NCBI RefSeq assembly: GCF_900476085.1
Contig: NZ_LS991952.1
Location: 1 to 64,000, forward strand
Source: Mycoplasmoides gallisepticum
GTDB taxonomy: Bacteria > Bacillota_I > Bacilli_A > Mycoplasmatales > Mycoplasmoidaceae
Direction of reading: 5' to 3'
Length of the DNA stretch: 64,000 nucleotides
Shown here: positions 1-13,586 of the stretch, in pieces
Layout of the letters: every line of letters starts with the position of its first letter
Position numbering within the stretch: the stretch's first letter is position 1
Made by a program: the position numbers and the translations under genes
Notes under the pieces: generated by a model
Databases searched by the model: none
Seen by the model: the letters and a program-made list of their open reading frames with translations, nothing else
What the model was told of the DNA's origin: nothing

Positions 1-1386
1 TTGAAAACGAAATTAAAAAGATTTTTAGAAGAAATTTCAGTTCATTTTAATGAAGCAAATTCAGAACTTCTAGATGCTTTTGTACATTCTATTGATTTCG
101 TTTTTGAAGAAAATGATAACATTTATATATACTTCGAAAGTCCATACTTTTTTAACGAATTTAAAAATAAATTAAACCATCTAATAAATGTTGAAAATGC
201 CGTTGTTTTTAACGATTATTTATCTTTAGAATGAAAAAAAATCATTAAAGAAAATAAAAGGGTCAATTTATTAAATAAAAAGGAAGCTGATACTTTAAAA
301 GAAAAGTTAGCAACTTTAAAGAAGCAAGAAAAGTATAAGATTAATCCCTTATCAAAAGGTATTAAGGAAAAATACAATTTTGGTAATTACCTAGTTTTTG
401 AATTTAATAAAGAAGCAGTTTATTTAGCTAAACAGATTGCAAATAAGACAACTCATTCAAATTGAAACCCAATAATAATAGAAGGTAAACCTGGTTACGG
501 GAAAAGCCACTTATTACAAGCTATAGCTAACGAGCGTCAAAAATTATTCCCAGAAGAAAAGATTTGTGTGCTATCTTCAGATGATTTTGGCTCAGAGTTT
601 TTAAAATCAGTTATTGCTCCTGATCCGACCCATATCGAGAGCTTTAAATCTAAATATAAGGATTACGATCTGTTAATGATCGACGACGTTCAGATCATTT
701 CAAATCGACCTAAAACTAACGAAACTTTTTTTACGATCTTTAATTCCTTAGTTGATCAAAAGAAAACAATTGTTATAACTTTAGACTGCAAAATTGAAGA
801 AATTCAAGATAAATTAACTGCAAGAATGATTTCAAGATTCCAAAAAGGAATAAATGTAAGAATTAATCAGCCTAACAAAAACGAAATCATTCAAATTTTT
901 AAACAAAAATTTAAAGAAAATAATCTGGAAAAATACATGGACGACCATGTAATCGAAGAGATTTCAGATTTTGATGAAGGCGATATTCGTAAAATTGAAG
1001 GATCTGTATCTACCCTTGTTTTTATGAACCAAATGTATGGTTCAACTAAAACTAAAGATCAAATTTTAAAAAGTTTTATTGAAAAAGTAACGAACCGAAA
1101 AAATTTAATCTTATCAAAAGACCCTAAATACGTGTTTGATAAGATTAAATACCACTTTAACGTTAGTGAAGATGTCCTAAAATCTTCTAAAAGAAAAAAA
1201 GAAATTGTCCAAGCCAGACATATTTGTATGTACGTTCTCAAAAATGTTTACAACAAAAACCTTAGTCAGATTGGAAAACTTTTAAGAAAAGATCACACAA
1301 CCGTTAGACACGGAATAGATAAGGTTGAAGAAGAGTTAGAAAACGATCCAAACTTAAAGAGCTTTCTTGATCTTTTCAAGAACTAA
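1..1386 (+). CDS. dnaA: Chromosomal replication initiator protein DnaA
   Basis: DnaA binds DnaA boxes at oriC, melts the duplex and loads the helicase. At 461 residues it has the usual family length, with TGA at base 232 read as Trp. Seen: an N-terminal domain I, a P-loop GKPGYGKS at residues 162-170, Walker B LLMIDD at 224-229, the arginine-finger region ARMISRF near 275, and the helix-turn-helix signature RKDHTTVRHGID at 429-440. The start is TTG at base 1. An earlier start outside the window cannot be excluded, but domain I looks complete. The window therefore probably begins at the chromosome origin numbering. The next gene in the same direction is a broken ABC exporter half. Confidence 0.97.
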
Positions 1387-1510
1387 ATACACAAAATATC
1401 TTTAATAAATAAAAAATAGATTACTAAAATTAATTAGATATTTCAAATAATTAATTAGTTGTTTAATTAATTTATCTTACTAAGTATAATTTCTAATTAG
1501 ACTTTAAGAC
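1387..1510. other. AT-rich spacer after dnaA
   Basis: A 124-bp, very AT-rich spacer. In many mollicutes the origin flanks dnaA, so I searched it for the consensus box TTATCCACA and found only poor partial matches (TTATCTTAC near 1471). I see no terminator. The origin may lie upstream of base 1, outside the window. Confidence 0.4.
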
Positions 1511-3225
1511 ATGCTTAAAATTCTATTTTATAACACTACTAAATCCTTTAGACTGCACATGTCCATTGTGCCAATCTTTCTATTAATAGAAAGCTTGATC
1601 ACTGTATTAGTGCCCTACTTTATTTCGGATTAATTAACTTTGGAATTATTGGAAGAGATAAAAACGCACTAACCCAATATTCACTAATCTTATTAGGTGT
1701 TGCAGCTGTTGGTTTCACGTTTGGTTATCTAGGAGGTAGATCAATCATAATTGCCTCTGTAGAATTCGCTAAACAATTGCGTGTTAACATCTTTGAAAGA
1801 TACCAAAGTTTCTCAGTTAAAAACACTGATAAATTTGAAAAAGCAAGCGTTCTAACAAGAATGACAACTGACATTAACTTTATTCATCAGAGTATCCAAT
1901 CTGGTCGAACGGCAATAAGAGGAATGTCAGTTTTTTTATTTTCACTTGTATTAATGTTTGTTACTAGTTAAAACTAGGAATTGCTTCAGTAGCAATTATG
2001 CCAGTAATCATTGGTGGGATCTTACTGGTTTATCGCTTTGTGATTGGTAACTATAAAAAACTATTTAAACAATACGATCAATTAAATAATTTAGCCAAAG
2101 AATCAATTGCTGGAGCTAGAGTAGTTAAGTCTTATCACCAACAAGATAATGAGATTCAAAAGTTTAATCGTGTTGCTGGTTTTATTTATAAAAATTTCAC
2201 CAAGATTGAAAGAATTACTGCACTAATCTCACCAATTGTTTTATTCTGTATTTATGCTTTAGCAATAGCGATTGCTTGAATCGGCACCAACAATATTGTT
2301 GATGGTAAATTAGATATCGGAAGCTTAGCTTCGGTATTTGCTTATGCGTTTCAAATGTTAATAAACTTATTGTTATTATCTGTTGTTTACGTAACGATTA
2401 TTACTGCCAAACCTTCAAAAGATCGGATCATTGAAGTGTTAACTGAAAAGATCGATATTAAAGATAAGAAATATGCAATTGATACTGTAAGTGATTATGA
2501 AGTTGAATATAAAGATGTCTCTTTTAAATATGTTGATACGAACCCACACCACAATTTAGAAAAGATCAACATTAAGATTAAAAAAGGTCAAACGATCGGC
2601 ATTATTGGATCCACAGGTTCTGGTAAAACTAGTATCGTTAATTTACTTACTAGGTTATATGAATGTAATGAAGGCCAAGTATTACTAAATAATATTCAAC
2701 TTAATAATTACAGTATTAAAGCATTAAGAGATGCAATCGCAATCGTTCCTCAAAAAAGTATTCTTTATTCAGGAACGATTAAAGATAATATTCTAATGGG
2801 TGGGAACTATTCTGATGAAGAAGTTGAAAAAGCAATTACCCAAGCTCAAGCAGCTGAATTCATCAATAAATTACCTAATAAATTAGATTCTATTGTAGAG
2901 CAAAAATGGAACTAATTTTTCTGGTGGTCAACGCCAAAGAATTTGCATTGCTAGAGCAATAATTCGTAAACCTAAGATCTTGATCTTTGATGATTCCACC
3001 TAAGCCCTGGATACGAAAACTGATGCTTTAATCCAATCTAGTTTTAACAACGACTTTAAAGAATCAAGCAAAATCTTAATCTCCCAACGAGTTTCGTCTA
3101 TTAAAAACGCTGATCTGATCTATGTGTTAAACAACGGTCAGATTGTTGCTAGCGGAAACCATGATTATTTAATAGAACACTCAGAACTATATCGTGAAAT
3201 TAACCAATCACAAACAGAGCAATAA
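1511..3225 (+). pseudogene. ABC exporter half-transporter (permease-ATPase), frameshifted
   Basis: Once a type-I exporter subunit of about 570 residues: membrane domain, then ATPase with Walker A GSTGSGKT (near base 2608) and signature FSGGQRQR (near 2920). The reading frame is broken four times. A base is missing near 1626, one near 1967, one A is extra in the A-run near 2900, and an in-frame TAA lies at 3001-3003 inside what should read DDST-S-ALD. The rest to TAA 3225 is still well conserved, so the decay is recent. Its Walker B ends in Asp-Asp rather than Asp-Glu, the degenerate site usual in one half of heterodimeric exporters. The intact partner follows 5 bp downstream. Sequencing error is the alternative explanation, though four separate lesions argue against it. 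Confidence 0.88.
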
Positions 3226-3230
3226 AATTT

Positions 3231-5132
3231 ATGAGTCACAAAAAAGAAAGAAACGCTCAAAAGAAAAAATATTTCAAAGAGCTATTAAGATTTATTTGAA
3301 AAAATAAAAAGTGACACTTACTTATTGCTTTTTTCTTGATCATCATCTCTTCAATAACCTTAGTATTAGTTAACAACTTTATTAAAGACTTAATTGATGA
3401 TTATATCGCCCCACTATTAAGAGAAAAAAGTACAGGTAAACCCCTTGATTTTAGTGGTTTAATCAAATATTTATCGATCATTGGTTTGATCTTCATCTTA
3501 GGGGTGTTATCAAATATTATTTCTGGTCAGATTATGGCTAAAGCTACACATGCAACATTATTTAAACTTCGAAATAATATGTATGTTCATATGCAAGGGT
3601 TGCCAATCAAATATTTTGATACAACCAAACACGGTGATATCATGAGTTATTATACGAACGATGTTGATACCGTGCGTAATTTGATTGTGCAAATTATTCC
3701 CCAATCATTCCAAGCATTAGTCCAGATCGTTGTTATCTTCGTCTTTATGTTGCAAATCAGCATCGTCTTAACACTTATTACTGTATTGTTATTATTGCCG
3801 ATGCTGATCTTCTTTGGTTTCTTTGGTAAGAAAACCAGAGTTAACTTTGTGGCTAACCAAGTTGAGATTGCTAACCTAAATGGTGTAATTCAAGAATATA
3901 TAGAAACCCAAATGATCTCAAACTTGTTTAATTACTCAGATCAAGTTATTCACAAGTTTAAGCTAGCTAACAATAAGCAAGCTGCGATTATGAAGAAAGC
4001 TAATGTTCTAGCTTCAATCGTTTTCCCTGTGATATTTAACTACTCGAACGTAATGTACATCGTTGTTGCGATAGCCAGCGTCTTTTTATTTGAATCTTAC
4101 CAAAATAAACCAATACTAGGTCAACAGATTACTTTAAGAGTAATTGTTTCATTTGTTGCTTTAGTTCGGGCATTTGTTGGGCCGTTAGCTAATATCTCTG
4201 AAAACGTTAATTTCTTTGCTAGATCAAAAGCTGGGGCTGAAAGAATTTACACGATGTTAGATGAAAAGCTTGAAGAAAACAAAGGTAAGATCATCCTTGA
4301 TTACATTGAAAAATATGAAAATGGCAATTGAAGAATTGCTAACAAATGAACTAAGCAGATCGGTTGAGTAATCAATGGTGAGATCAAACCATTCCAAGGT
4401 AAAGTTGAGTTTAAAAACGTTAACTTTTCTTACGATGGTAAGAAACAAGTTTTAAAAAATATTAATATTAGTGGTTATCCAGGAGAAAAGATCGCTTTAA
4501 TTGGTAAAACCGGTTCAGGTAAAACCACAATAGCCAACCTAATTAGTCGTTTTTATAATGTTAGTGATGGTGAAATTTATTTTGATGATATCCCGATCTC
4601 ATCAGTAGATATTAATTCAATCCGTAAAACCGTGGGAATGGTTTTACAATCAACAGAACTATTCTCAGGTTCAATCCGTGATAATATTGCTTATGGTAAT
4701 AAGGAAGCCAAGCTTGAAGATATTATTGAAGCAGCTAAATTAGCTAACGCTCATGATTTTATCATGGCCTTACCTAATGAATATGATACGTATATTACCA
4801 ATAATGGTGAGGGATTATCCCAAGGTCAAAAACAATTATTAACGATTGCTCGTGTGAGTTCAATGAATCCAACAATCATGGTGTTAGATGAAGCAACCTC
4901 AAACATTGATAGTAGAACTGAAAAAGTGATTAAAGAATCAATGGATAAATTGATGCAAAATCAAACAACATTTGCAATTGCTCATAGATTGTCAACGATT
5001 AAGAATTTTAACCAGATTTTAGTAATCCAAGAAGGTGAGATCGTTGAGCGTGGTAACCATGAGCAATTGATGGCTAAAAAAGGTTTATACGAATCGTTCT
5101 ATCATTCTTCGTTTAGCGATGAGATGAGTTAA
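3231..5132 (+). CDS. ABC exporter half-transporter (permease-ATPase)
   Basis: Membrane-spanning exporter subunit of 633 residues. The transmembrane domain occupies about residues 25-315 and the nucleotide-binding domain the C-terminus: Walker A GKTGSGKT 425-432, a non-canonical signature LSQGQ 529-533, Walker B VLDEA with catalytic Glu554, and the switch histidine in AIAHRLS. A canonical Glu combined with an altered signature is the mirror image of the preceding broken gene (good signature, no Glu), so the two most likely formed a heterodimer. With the partner broken, this half may be inactive or may homodimerise. The substrate cannot be told from sequence. The start ATG sits 5 bp after the pseudogene stop. 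Confidence 0.93.
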
Positions 5133-5151
5133 CAAAAAATTTATTTTTGGT

Positions 5152-5167
5152 TATAATTCGTTATAAT
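5152..5167 (+). promoter_or_regulatory. Tandem -10 boxes for rpmH-rnpA-yidC
   Basis: Two perfect TATAAT hexamers (5152-5157 and 5162-5167) stand 60-75 bp before rpmH with no clear -35 element. A small palindrome CAAGCCCGGCTTG follows at about 5184, in the putative leader, then a T-run. It could be a weak terminator for the upstream ABC gene or a leader hairpin. Confidence 0.5.
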
Positions 5168-5226
5168 AATTGAGATAATGTCAAGCCCGGCTTGGCGTTT
5201 TTGTTAATGTGTATTTGTAAATAGTT

Positions 5227-5376
5227 ATGAAAAGAACATACCAACCTAATAAAAGAAAAAGAGCTAAAACCCATGGTTTTAGAGCAAGAATGGCAACCGC
5301 TTCAGGAAGAGCTGTATTAGCTGCTAGAAAAAGAAAAGGTAGACACATTCTAACCGTTTCAGACGAAGCGAGATAG
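5227..5376 (+). CDS. rpmH: 50S ribosomal protein L34
   Basis: A very basic 49-residue protein starting [12 protein letters not shown] with the conserved HGFRARM and [13 protein letters not shown]-like blocks of bacterial L34, a component of the large ribosomal subunit. It lies 11 bp before rnpA, as in nearly all bacteria, and opens the rpmH-rnpA-yidC-rsmA run. It was identified by family pattern because it is too short for most ORF cut-offs. Confidence 0.97.
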   Translation: MKRTYQPNKRKRAKTHGFRARMATASGRAVLAARKRKGRHILTVSDEAR

Positions 5377-5387
5377 TTTTTAACTTA

Positions 5388-5735
5388 ATGAAACGAGAAA
5401 ATAGTTTAAAAAAAATAACTAATTTTCTAGAGTTAGTTAAGTCTAAAAATAAATATTATTCTAATAATTACGTCATCTATGCTGAGAAAAACAGGGAGAA
5501 CAAAATTAAGATTGGGATCTCTGTGTCAAAAAAACTCTTTGCTAAAGCAGTAATCAGAAACAAGATCAAACGCGAGGTTCGTAGTTTCTTTGACGATTTT
5601 ACTGATTGAAGCAAGAGTTTAAACATATTAATTAAGATTAATAATGTTAACTATCTAACCAATAGTTATTTAGCTAAAAAAAAAGAATTTTTTGACACCT
5701 ATAAAAAGGTAGTTCAGAAGTTCAAAACCATTTAA
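5388..5735 (+). CDS. rnpA: Ribonuclease P protein component
   Basis: Protein subunit of RNase P, which helps the RNA subunit cleave 5' leaders from pre-tRNA. The 115 residues include one TGA-encoded Trp at base 5607. The family signature appears as AVIRNKIKREVRSFF (about residues 53-67), the RNA-contacting RNR motif, preceded by the beta strand KIGISVSKK. It is flanked by rpmH and yidC in the classic order, and its stop lies 4 bp before yidC, so translation is probably coupled. Confidence 0.96.
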
Positions 5736-5739
5736 ATCA

Positions 5740-6891
5740 ATGAATAAAGTACATTCTGAGATTAAGACTCAGTCGTTTAATCCCTTCTGGAACGCAGCCA
5801 CCCTAAAAGAAAAGTCTAGAATCGATTCAAATCTAAAAAAAGCTTTATCATACCTATGAAAGTTTTTAAAGATTTGTGTCTTTTTATTTCTAACTGTAAT
5901 CGGTTTATGAGGCTGTACCCAAACTTACTCTGAACCATGAACAGTATCTAACCCTAGAATTGGTGTTGGTTTAGAGATCGGTTATAACTATGGAGTTACT
6001 GGTGACTATCGTTATGATTTAACATCAAGCAACATAGGTCCTTACTTTAGTTTTGCAAACTACCAATTATCTTATGGACCGTTTTTAGCTTGGTTTGTTT
6101 GACCAGCAAGTCAGATTATCTTACCAATCTTATACCAAACTAGAGTTCCTTTAACCCAAGGGATTGACTATGGTTTAAATACGATCTTAGCAATTTTAAT
6201 CTTATTGTTCATTATTAGATTAATCACGATTGGAATTACCTTAAATTCGACTCTAAATACCGAACGGATGGGTGAGGTCCAAGGTAAGATTGCTGAAATT
6301 AATGCCAAATACAAGAATGCTACTGACACGCAATCTAAGAAGATGAAGCAGATCGAAGTAATGCACATCTATAAAAAACACAAGATTAAACCAGCTGCAT
6401 TATTTGTACAAAGTTTTGTAACAATCCCGATCTTCTTGATCGTTTATAAGATGGTTTCTTTAACAAGACCAATTAAAGCTACAATCTTATTTGGAATCTG
6501 AGACCTATCAGTTACCCCAGGGACAGAAATCATCTCAGATATTAGTCGCAACTGAGTTTATATCTTCTTTGTTCTATTAGTTGTGCCAATGCAAATTGTT
6601 TCGCAATGATTACCTCAGTTCTGAGCAACTAGACGTAACCGTAATGCTAAAACAACATCACAAAAAGGATTAGAACAATTAAAGAAAACAAGAAGAATTC
6701 AATGAATCTTAATCTTCGTTTTCGCCCTATTCCCAGTGATCACTCCATCAGCTGTAGGTCTTTATTGGTTCTTAAACTCAATCTTCACAATCTTGCAATC
6801 TTACATAACTCACGTGTTCATTGTTAAACGTAGACAAAGAACAAAAACAATCTCGCGTTTAGACCAGATTCTTAACCGCGAACTTGATTAA
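5740..6891 (+). CDS. yidC: Membrane protein insertase YidC
   Basis: Inserts and folds inner-membrane proteins, alone or with Sec. The 383-residue product has an N-terminal membrane segment (about residues 42-60, ending near LWGCTQ), a short extracellular loop, then the five-helix YidC/Oxa1 core including [15 protein letters not shown] and a C-terminal pair with [11 protein letters not shown]. Many Trp codons are TGA. The tail is basic ([15 protein letters not shown]), as in Oxa1-type proteins that contact ribosomes. The stop overlaps the rsmA start in TAATG, indicating translational coupling. Confidence 0.95.
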
Positions 6892-7697
6892 TGATCAACA
6901 AGATTAATAAGTTTTTTAAAAACAACGAATTTTCGCCTTCTAAACAAAGAGGGCAAAATTTTTTAATTGACCAAAATATTATTAATAATGTTGTTGAAGC
7001 AGTAAGCAAGATTAACCCTTCCAAAGTCTTAGAGATTGGCCCTGGGCTAGGTGCTATTAGCGAACAATTAATTAAAAGGTTTGCTGATAATTATTACGCC
7101 ATTGAGTTAGATAAGAAGTTATTTCATCACCTAAATGAAAGGTTATTAAAAGATCATATTTTACATGCTGATGCTTTAGAGATTGATTGAAAATCAATCT
7201 TTGATAATTTAGGTGATAATCCCACAATGGTGGGAAACTTACCTTATAATATCTCATCTAAGTTGATTAAGAAGTTTATCTTATCAACTTATCGTTGTGC
7301 AATTATTATGGTGCAAAAAGAGATGGGATTAAGGTTGTTAGCTAAGATTAATTCCAAAGATTATTCAGCATTTAGTGCTCTGTGTCAATACTCTTTAAGT
7401 GTTAGCAAGATTATTGAGATTAATGAAACTGCTTTCATTCCCCAACCAAAAGTAAGATCTACTTTGTTGTTTTTAGAAAAAAAAGACATAGCTTTTAATG
7501 AAGGATATGAGAAGTTTTTAAAATTGATCTTTTTATCTAGAAGAAAAACAATCTTAAATAATCTTAAAAATAATTATGATCCCAAGCTAATAATACAAAG
7601 TTTAGTCAGTCTTGGTTTTAAAAAAACATCCAGAGCTCAAGAGTTATCACCTACCCAACTGTTTAGCTTATATGAATCATTATCGAAGTTATGCTAA
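6891..7697 (+). CDS. rsmA: 16S rRNA dimethyladenosine methyltransferase RsmA (KsgA)
   Basis: Dimethylates two adjacent adenosines near the 3' end of 16S rRNA using S-adenosylmethionine. Its 268 residues are normal for the family. Seen: the N-terminal KQRGQNFL, SAM-binding motif I VLEIGPGLGAIS near residues 45-56, and the catalytic motif IV NLPYNIS near 114-120. One internal TGA (Trp) lies just before motif IV. The start overlaps the yidC stop and the 3' end overlaps ispE by 26 bp in another frame, so this is one tightly packed transcript. Confidence 0.96.
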
Positions 7698-8397
7698 AGT
7701 TAATTTTTATCTAAAAATTAAGGAATACTGTCCAAAAGTTAAAAAGCATAAACTTGAGTCCAAGTTAGTTCTTGTTAAAGATCTTTATGATGATCTTTAT
7801 TTAGAAAAATGGAACCAAACTAAGATTAAGTATTTTGATCAAAATAACAACTCTTTAACTTTTAGTGATGATATTTTAGTTAGGACTAAAAAATTTTTAG
7901 AAGATAAGTTAAATCAAACTTTTGAATTTAAAGCGAAGGTGATTAAAAGAATTCCGACCCTTTCTGGACTTGGCTCAGCTCCAAGTAATGCTGCTGTTTT
8001 GATTAATTGAATTTACCAAGAATTTGGAATCCTTAACCCGGTTAGTTATTATGAAATAGCTACTGAACTAGGTAGTGATATTCCCTTTTTCTTATCCTTA
8101 CACGATTGTGCAATTATTAAGAATTTTGGGGATCAAGTAGAGCAATCTATTTTGGATGGGTATGAAACAGAAAAGATCATTTTTAACAAACAAAAACCTA
8201 GCACAAAAAAGATCTTTGAACTCTTAGATTATTCTCAAATTAAAAAAGAAAATCTTAATGATTTAGAACAACCGTTTTTTAGTTTATTTCCCGAATTATT
8301 ACCTTCTTTTAACCAATTAAAAAATGACAGCAATCACGTTGTGTTAGCAGGAGCTGGAAGCTGCTTTGTCGTATTTAGAAAGCTAAATGAAATATAA
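7672..8397 (+). CDS. ispE: 4-diphosphocytidyl-2-C-methyl-D-erythritol kinase IspE
   Basis: GHMP-superfamily kinase of the MEP isoprenoid pathway. At 241 residues it is somewhat shorter than the E. coli enzyme. The ATP-binding GHMP motif reads PTLSGLGSAPSNAA (about residues 96-109), a slightly altered form of P-x3-GLGGGSS-AA. The C-terminal motif LAGAGSCFVVF is also present. An earlier in-frame start at 7612 exists, but the ATG at 7672 (MNHYRSYAKVNFYL) places the family's KxNLxL strand at the correct N-terminal position. ispF, a later step of the pathway, is at 28.2 kb. Confidence 0.9.
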
Positions 8398-8398
8398 T
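8393..8398 (+). promoter_or_regulatory. Candidate -10 box for argS
   Basis: A perfect TATAAT overlaps the ispE stop and ends 11 bp before the argS ATG. If used, the argS mRNA would be nearly leaderless. No clear -35 element is visible. Confidence 0.35.
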
Positions 8399-8409
8399 CA
8401 AATATAACT

Positions 8410-10059
8410 ATGGTTTTTAAAAAAATTAAAACGCAGATTGATCACGCCTTAAAGCAACTAAATTTACCAACTGATGTTGAATATTTAATTCAACAAACTA
8501 AGAATATACAGTTTGGTGATTTTAGCTCTAACGTCGCTATGGTTCTGTCAAAACGTCAGAACAAAAATCCTCAAGAGATCGCTAAACAAATAATTGAACA
8601 ACTAAATCCTAATGAATTTGAAAAAATCACTTTTTCAAAACCAGGATTTATTAATTTTTTCTTAAGTAATCAAGATAAACTGGTAGTTCTTAAACGATTA
8701 CAAGAAACTAATTATTCAGTCGAAAAACTACCTAAAGAAGAACAAGAATCAATTAACATTGAGTTTGTTTCAGCTAACCCAACAGGTTTCTTACACTTAG
8801 GTCACGTAAGAAATGCTTATACTGGTGATGTTTTAAGTAATATTTTAAGGGCAGTAGGTCATAATGTAACTAAAGAATATTGAATTAATGATCTAGGTAA
8901 CCAAGTTTCTTTATTTGCTCTATCAACAATAATTAGATATTTACAAGAATTAGGGATTAATAAATACGAATTACCAGATGATTCATATCATGGTAAAGAA
9001 CCAATTTTTGTTGCTGAAGAAATGATTAAAGATTTTGGTAACAAATACCAAGATATTAAGATTGAAGATAACAAAATTGTTGATTCAAAGATTGCTAACG
9101 AATTAACCCAATATTGTACTAATAAAATGCTTCATTTTATTAAGCAAGATCTTGAATCAATTGGGGTTAAGATGGATGTTTGAACTAGTGAAAAAGTAGT
9201 TTATCAATCTAATACTTTAACTGAATTGTTAAATAATCAATTAAAAGATCATATTTATGAACAAGATGGTGCTGTTTGATTAAGAACTACTGACGGCGGG
9301 GATGATAAAGATCGGGTAATTATTAAAGAAAACAAACAGCCGACTTATTATGGGACTGATATTGCCAATCACTACCTAAAACATAAACGTGGTTTTGATC
9401 GCCTAATTAACGTTTGAGGAGCTGATCACTTCGGCCACATTTTAAGAACTGCGTATGCAGCTGAACTAACTGGGATTAAAAAAGGTAAGTTTGTCGTAGT
9501 TCTAATTGAGATGGTTAAACTACTTAAGGACAACAAAGAGATAAAATTCTCTAAACGTTTAGGTAATGCGATTAGTATCCCTGATATGTTAGAGTTTTTA
9601 TCTAAAGATGCTTCTAGGTGGTTTATGCTTAATCAATCTTGAACTAGCGGAATCAGGATTGATGTTGATTTAACGAATAAAAAAGATAGTTCTAACCCAG
9701 TTTATTATGTGCAGTATGCACATGCTAGAATTCATAAGTTGTTAACAAAAGCTGAACATATTGATCTAAATAAAGTTAATTTATCGTTACTAAACTCTGA
9801 TGTGGAAAGAACGATGGTTAATTATCTAGCCAGCTTTGAACATTATGTTCATAATGTTGCAACAACTTATGAAGTTAATAAACTTTTAAATTTTGTTTAT
9901 ACCTTAACCCAGAGTTTTCACAGTTGGTATAACTCTCATGAGATCTTAAATCAAAAAGATGAGATCAAGCAAACAAGATTGTTATTGGCTAAAGCAATTA
10001 AAAATCTAATTAACTACTTACTTAGTTTATTTGGTATAGAAGCTGTAGAACAGATGTAA
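8410..10059 (+). CDS. argS: Arginyl-tRNA synthetase
   Basis: Class I aminoacyl-tRNA synthetase charging tRNA-Arg. The 549-residue protein has an N-terminal tRNA D-loop-recognition domain (residues 1-85), the HIGH motif as HLGH at 129-132 within [15 protein letters not shown], the KMSKS-like loop as KFSKR at 379-383, and the DALR anticodon-binding domain in the last 120 residues. Several Trp codons are TGA. It starts 12 bp after ispE and is followed 8 bp later by the membrane nuclease. Confidence 0.97.
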
Positions 10060-10067
10060 TTTTAGAT

Positions 10068-11237
10068 ATGAGAAATAGAGTTAGAGACAAACAAAATCAA
10101 AACACTAGAAAAAAACAGGTTAATAATAAAAGATTAATTATGTGAGTTCTCTTGCTATTATTAATCATTTTAGGGGTGAGTGCTTACTTTGTAATTAACA
10201 AATTTCCCCCACCTAAAAATGATGTTCCAGATAGTGAAAGAACCAATGATTCGCAAGTAACTACTCCCGGTACACGAAATGAAACTATTCCACTAAATGA
10301 ACAATATAAAAAAGTTGGGGATTTAAGATTAATGAGTTGAAACACCCTTAATTTTGGGAGTAGATCTGAACCAACTAGTAACAAGTTTATGAACATCATC
10401 AGAACGATTCAACTTTCTGATGCTGACGTTGTTGGTTTAAGTGAAATCAATTATGATGATCAACTTCTTGCTCAAAGACTAAACGACGCACTAGGTAGTT
10501 CTTGAAGTTACACATTTAGTGGTAAAAACTTTAACGAGAATTATCCTAGATCAAAAGAATCAATTTTAATCTTATATAAAAATCAGGTAGTTCAACCAGA
10601 AGTATCTAAAGCTATCAATCCTAATAATATTTATACAAGACCACTTTGATACACAAAATTCAAAATCATTGGTTTTGATTATAGCTTTATCACTTTCTTT
10701 GGTCACTTTGATGCGCCTGGGGTGAATGCTAATAATGGTGAAACAAGTGCTGCTGGTTTTAGCCGACAAGGTTCGCAAGAGATTAAAGAAGCACAAGCAA
10801 TTGCTACAGTTTTTAGCGATCTTAAAACTCAATACCCTGATACTGATATCATAGGTGCAGCTGACACAAACATAAGAGAAACTAATAATAGAGTCTTCAC
10901 TTCAGATCAATATTCTTTAAACTATATTAACTTTGATAATAATCGACCATATTATCGAACAACTCTAAGTGAACGAAATGGTTATGCTAATTCATATGAC
11001 AAATGATTCATCTATGATGCAGATAGCCAAAACATCTTAAAAAAGAGCGATATCCCTTATAAGATTGATATCATCAATGCTTTTACAGATAAAATTTGGG
11101 ATAAACAAAAAAGCTTAGCAGCTTGATTAGCATCACGTAGCGGGATGAAAAATCCTAATCCAAGTGATTTCCAATTAATCAGTAATGTATCAGATCACGC
11201 ACCAATTCTTTTAGATATCGATTACAAACTTAAATAA
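10068..11237 (+). CDS. Membrane-anchored nuclease, endonuclease/exonuclease/phosphatase family
   Basis: A 389-residue surface protein: basic N-terminus, one transmembrane helix at about residues 26-44, a Ser/Thr/Pro-rich stalk, then an EEP (DNase I-like) domain. Catalytic landmarks are LMSWNTLNFG, VVGLSEIN (metal-binding Glu), FGHFDAPG, GAADTN, YDKWFIY and the C-terminal VSDHAPIL with the general-base His. This matches the mycoplasma MnuA-type membrane nucleases that degrade host nucleic acid for nucleotide salvage. Family assignment rests on motifs; the preferred substrate is unknown. It ends in a strong terminator shared with glpF. Confidence 0.88.
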
Positions 11238-11239
11238 AA

Positions 11240-11274
11240 AATAATATTAGGGTGATTCCCTAATATTATTTTTC
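11240..11274. terminator. Bidirectional terminator between nuclease and glpF
   Basis: Perfect 13-bp stem (11240-11252 with 11258-11270), 5-nt loop TGATT, then T-rich sequence. It ends the plus-strand argS-nuclease transcript and the minus-strand glp operon. Confidence 0.9.
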
Positions 11275-11291
11275 TTATCTGTTTTTATCAA

Positions 11292-12023
11292 TTATTGATT
11301 AATTAATAATGAGAAACCACCCATAATTAATCCCGCAGCAATTGGCGCTAATAATGGAACTAAACCATATCTAAAATCAGCTGACACTGGATTTTGTAAT
11401 TTTTTATTAAACGCTTTAGCTGTTAAGAAGTAAATAACTCTTGGACCAAAATCTCTAGCAGGGTTAATTGCACATCCAGTTACAGAACCTAAGCTCATTA
11501 CAATAGCCATAACAAAGAAGACACCTGTTAGTTTGTGATAGTCTCCAGCCATTACACCAGCTAAAAGAATCATAGTGCCTAACATTTCATATGAAATGTT
11601 TCTAAATCAAGCTTTACGGTGAGAAGGACCTGTACAAGAAGAGGCTTTTAGCATTTCAGCATCATTTTCAATGATGTGTTTTCAGTTAAGTGAATTAAGG
11701 ATTATTTGCGCTATCATTGCCCCTAATAATTGCATTGCAATCATGGCAAATAATAAACCAATGTTAGCACCTTTTTGGTTAATCATGAAATAAACTGTCA
11801 CTGCTGGGTTTAAGTTTGCATTACCTTTTAAAACTTGGATACTAATAACCACACCACAGAATACGGCAAACCCCCAACCCAAAGCAATTAACAACCAGTT
11901 AGCACCAACTTGTTTAGCAAACATATTCTTGTAGTTGACACTAGCACACACACCATTACCAAGAATAATTAATACCATGGTACCAATTAGTTCACCAAGG
12001 AGAATATTAACTGTTGTATTCAT
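11292..12023 (-). CDS. glpF: Glycerol uptake facilitator GlpF (aquaglyceroporin)
   Basis: Channel that lets glycerol enter by facilitated diffusion. The 243-residue product has six hydrophobic helices and both pore NPA boxes: LNPAVT at 72-74 and AINPARDFGPR at 187-189. The Asp after the second NPA-R is the residue that separates glycerol channels from water-only aquaporins. It is the last gene of a minus-strand glpO-glpK-glpF run. Its ATG forms a TAATG overlap with the pre-frameshift reading frame of glpK, which shows how the two were originally coupled. Confidence 0.95.
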
Positions 12024-12063
12024 TATTTAAGATCCACCTCTTTCATTCAATTAAATGTTCTTT

Positions 12064-13566
<1,503 letters not shown>

Positions 13567-13586
13567 TTAATTAATAGGTTTAGTTA

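Noticed and set aside
1387-1510. DnaA boxes downstream of dnaA
   Set aside because: No match to TTATCCACA better than chance in such AT-rich DNA; the origin may be upstream of the window.
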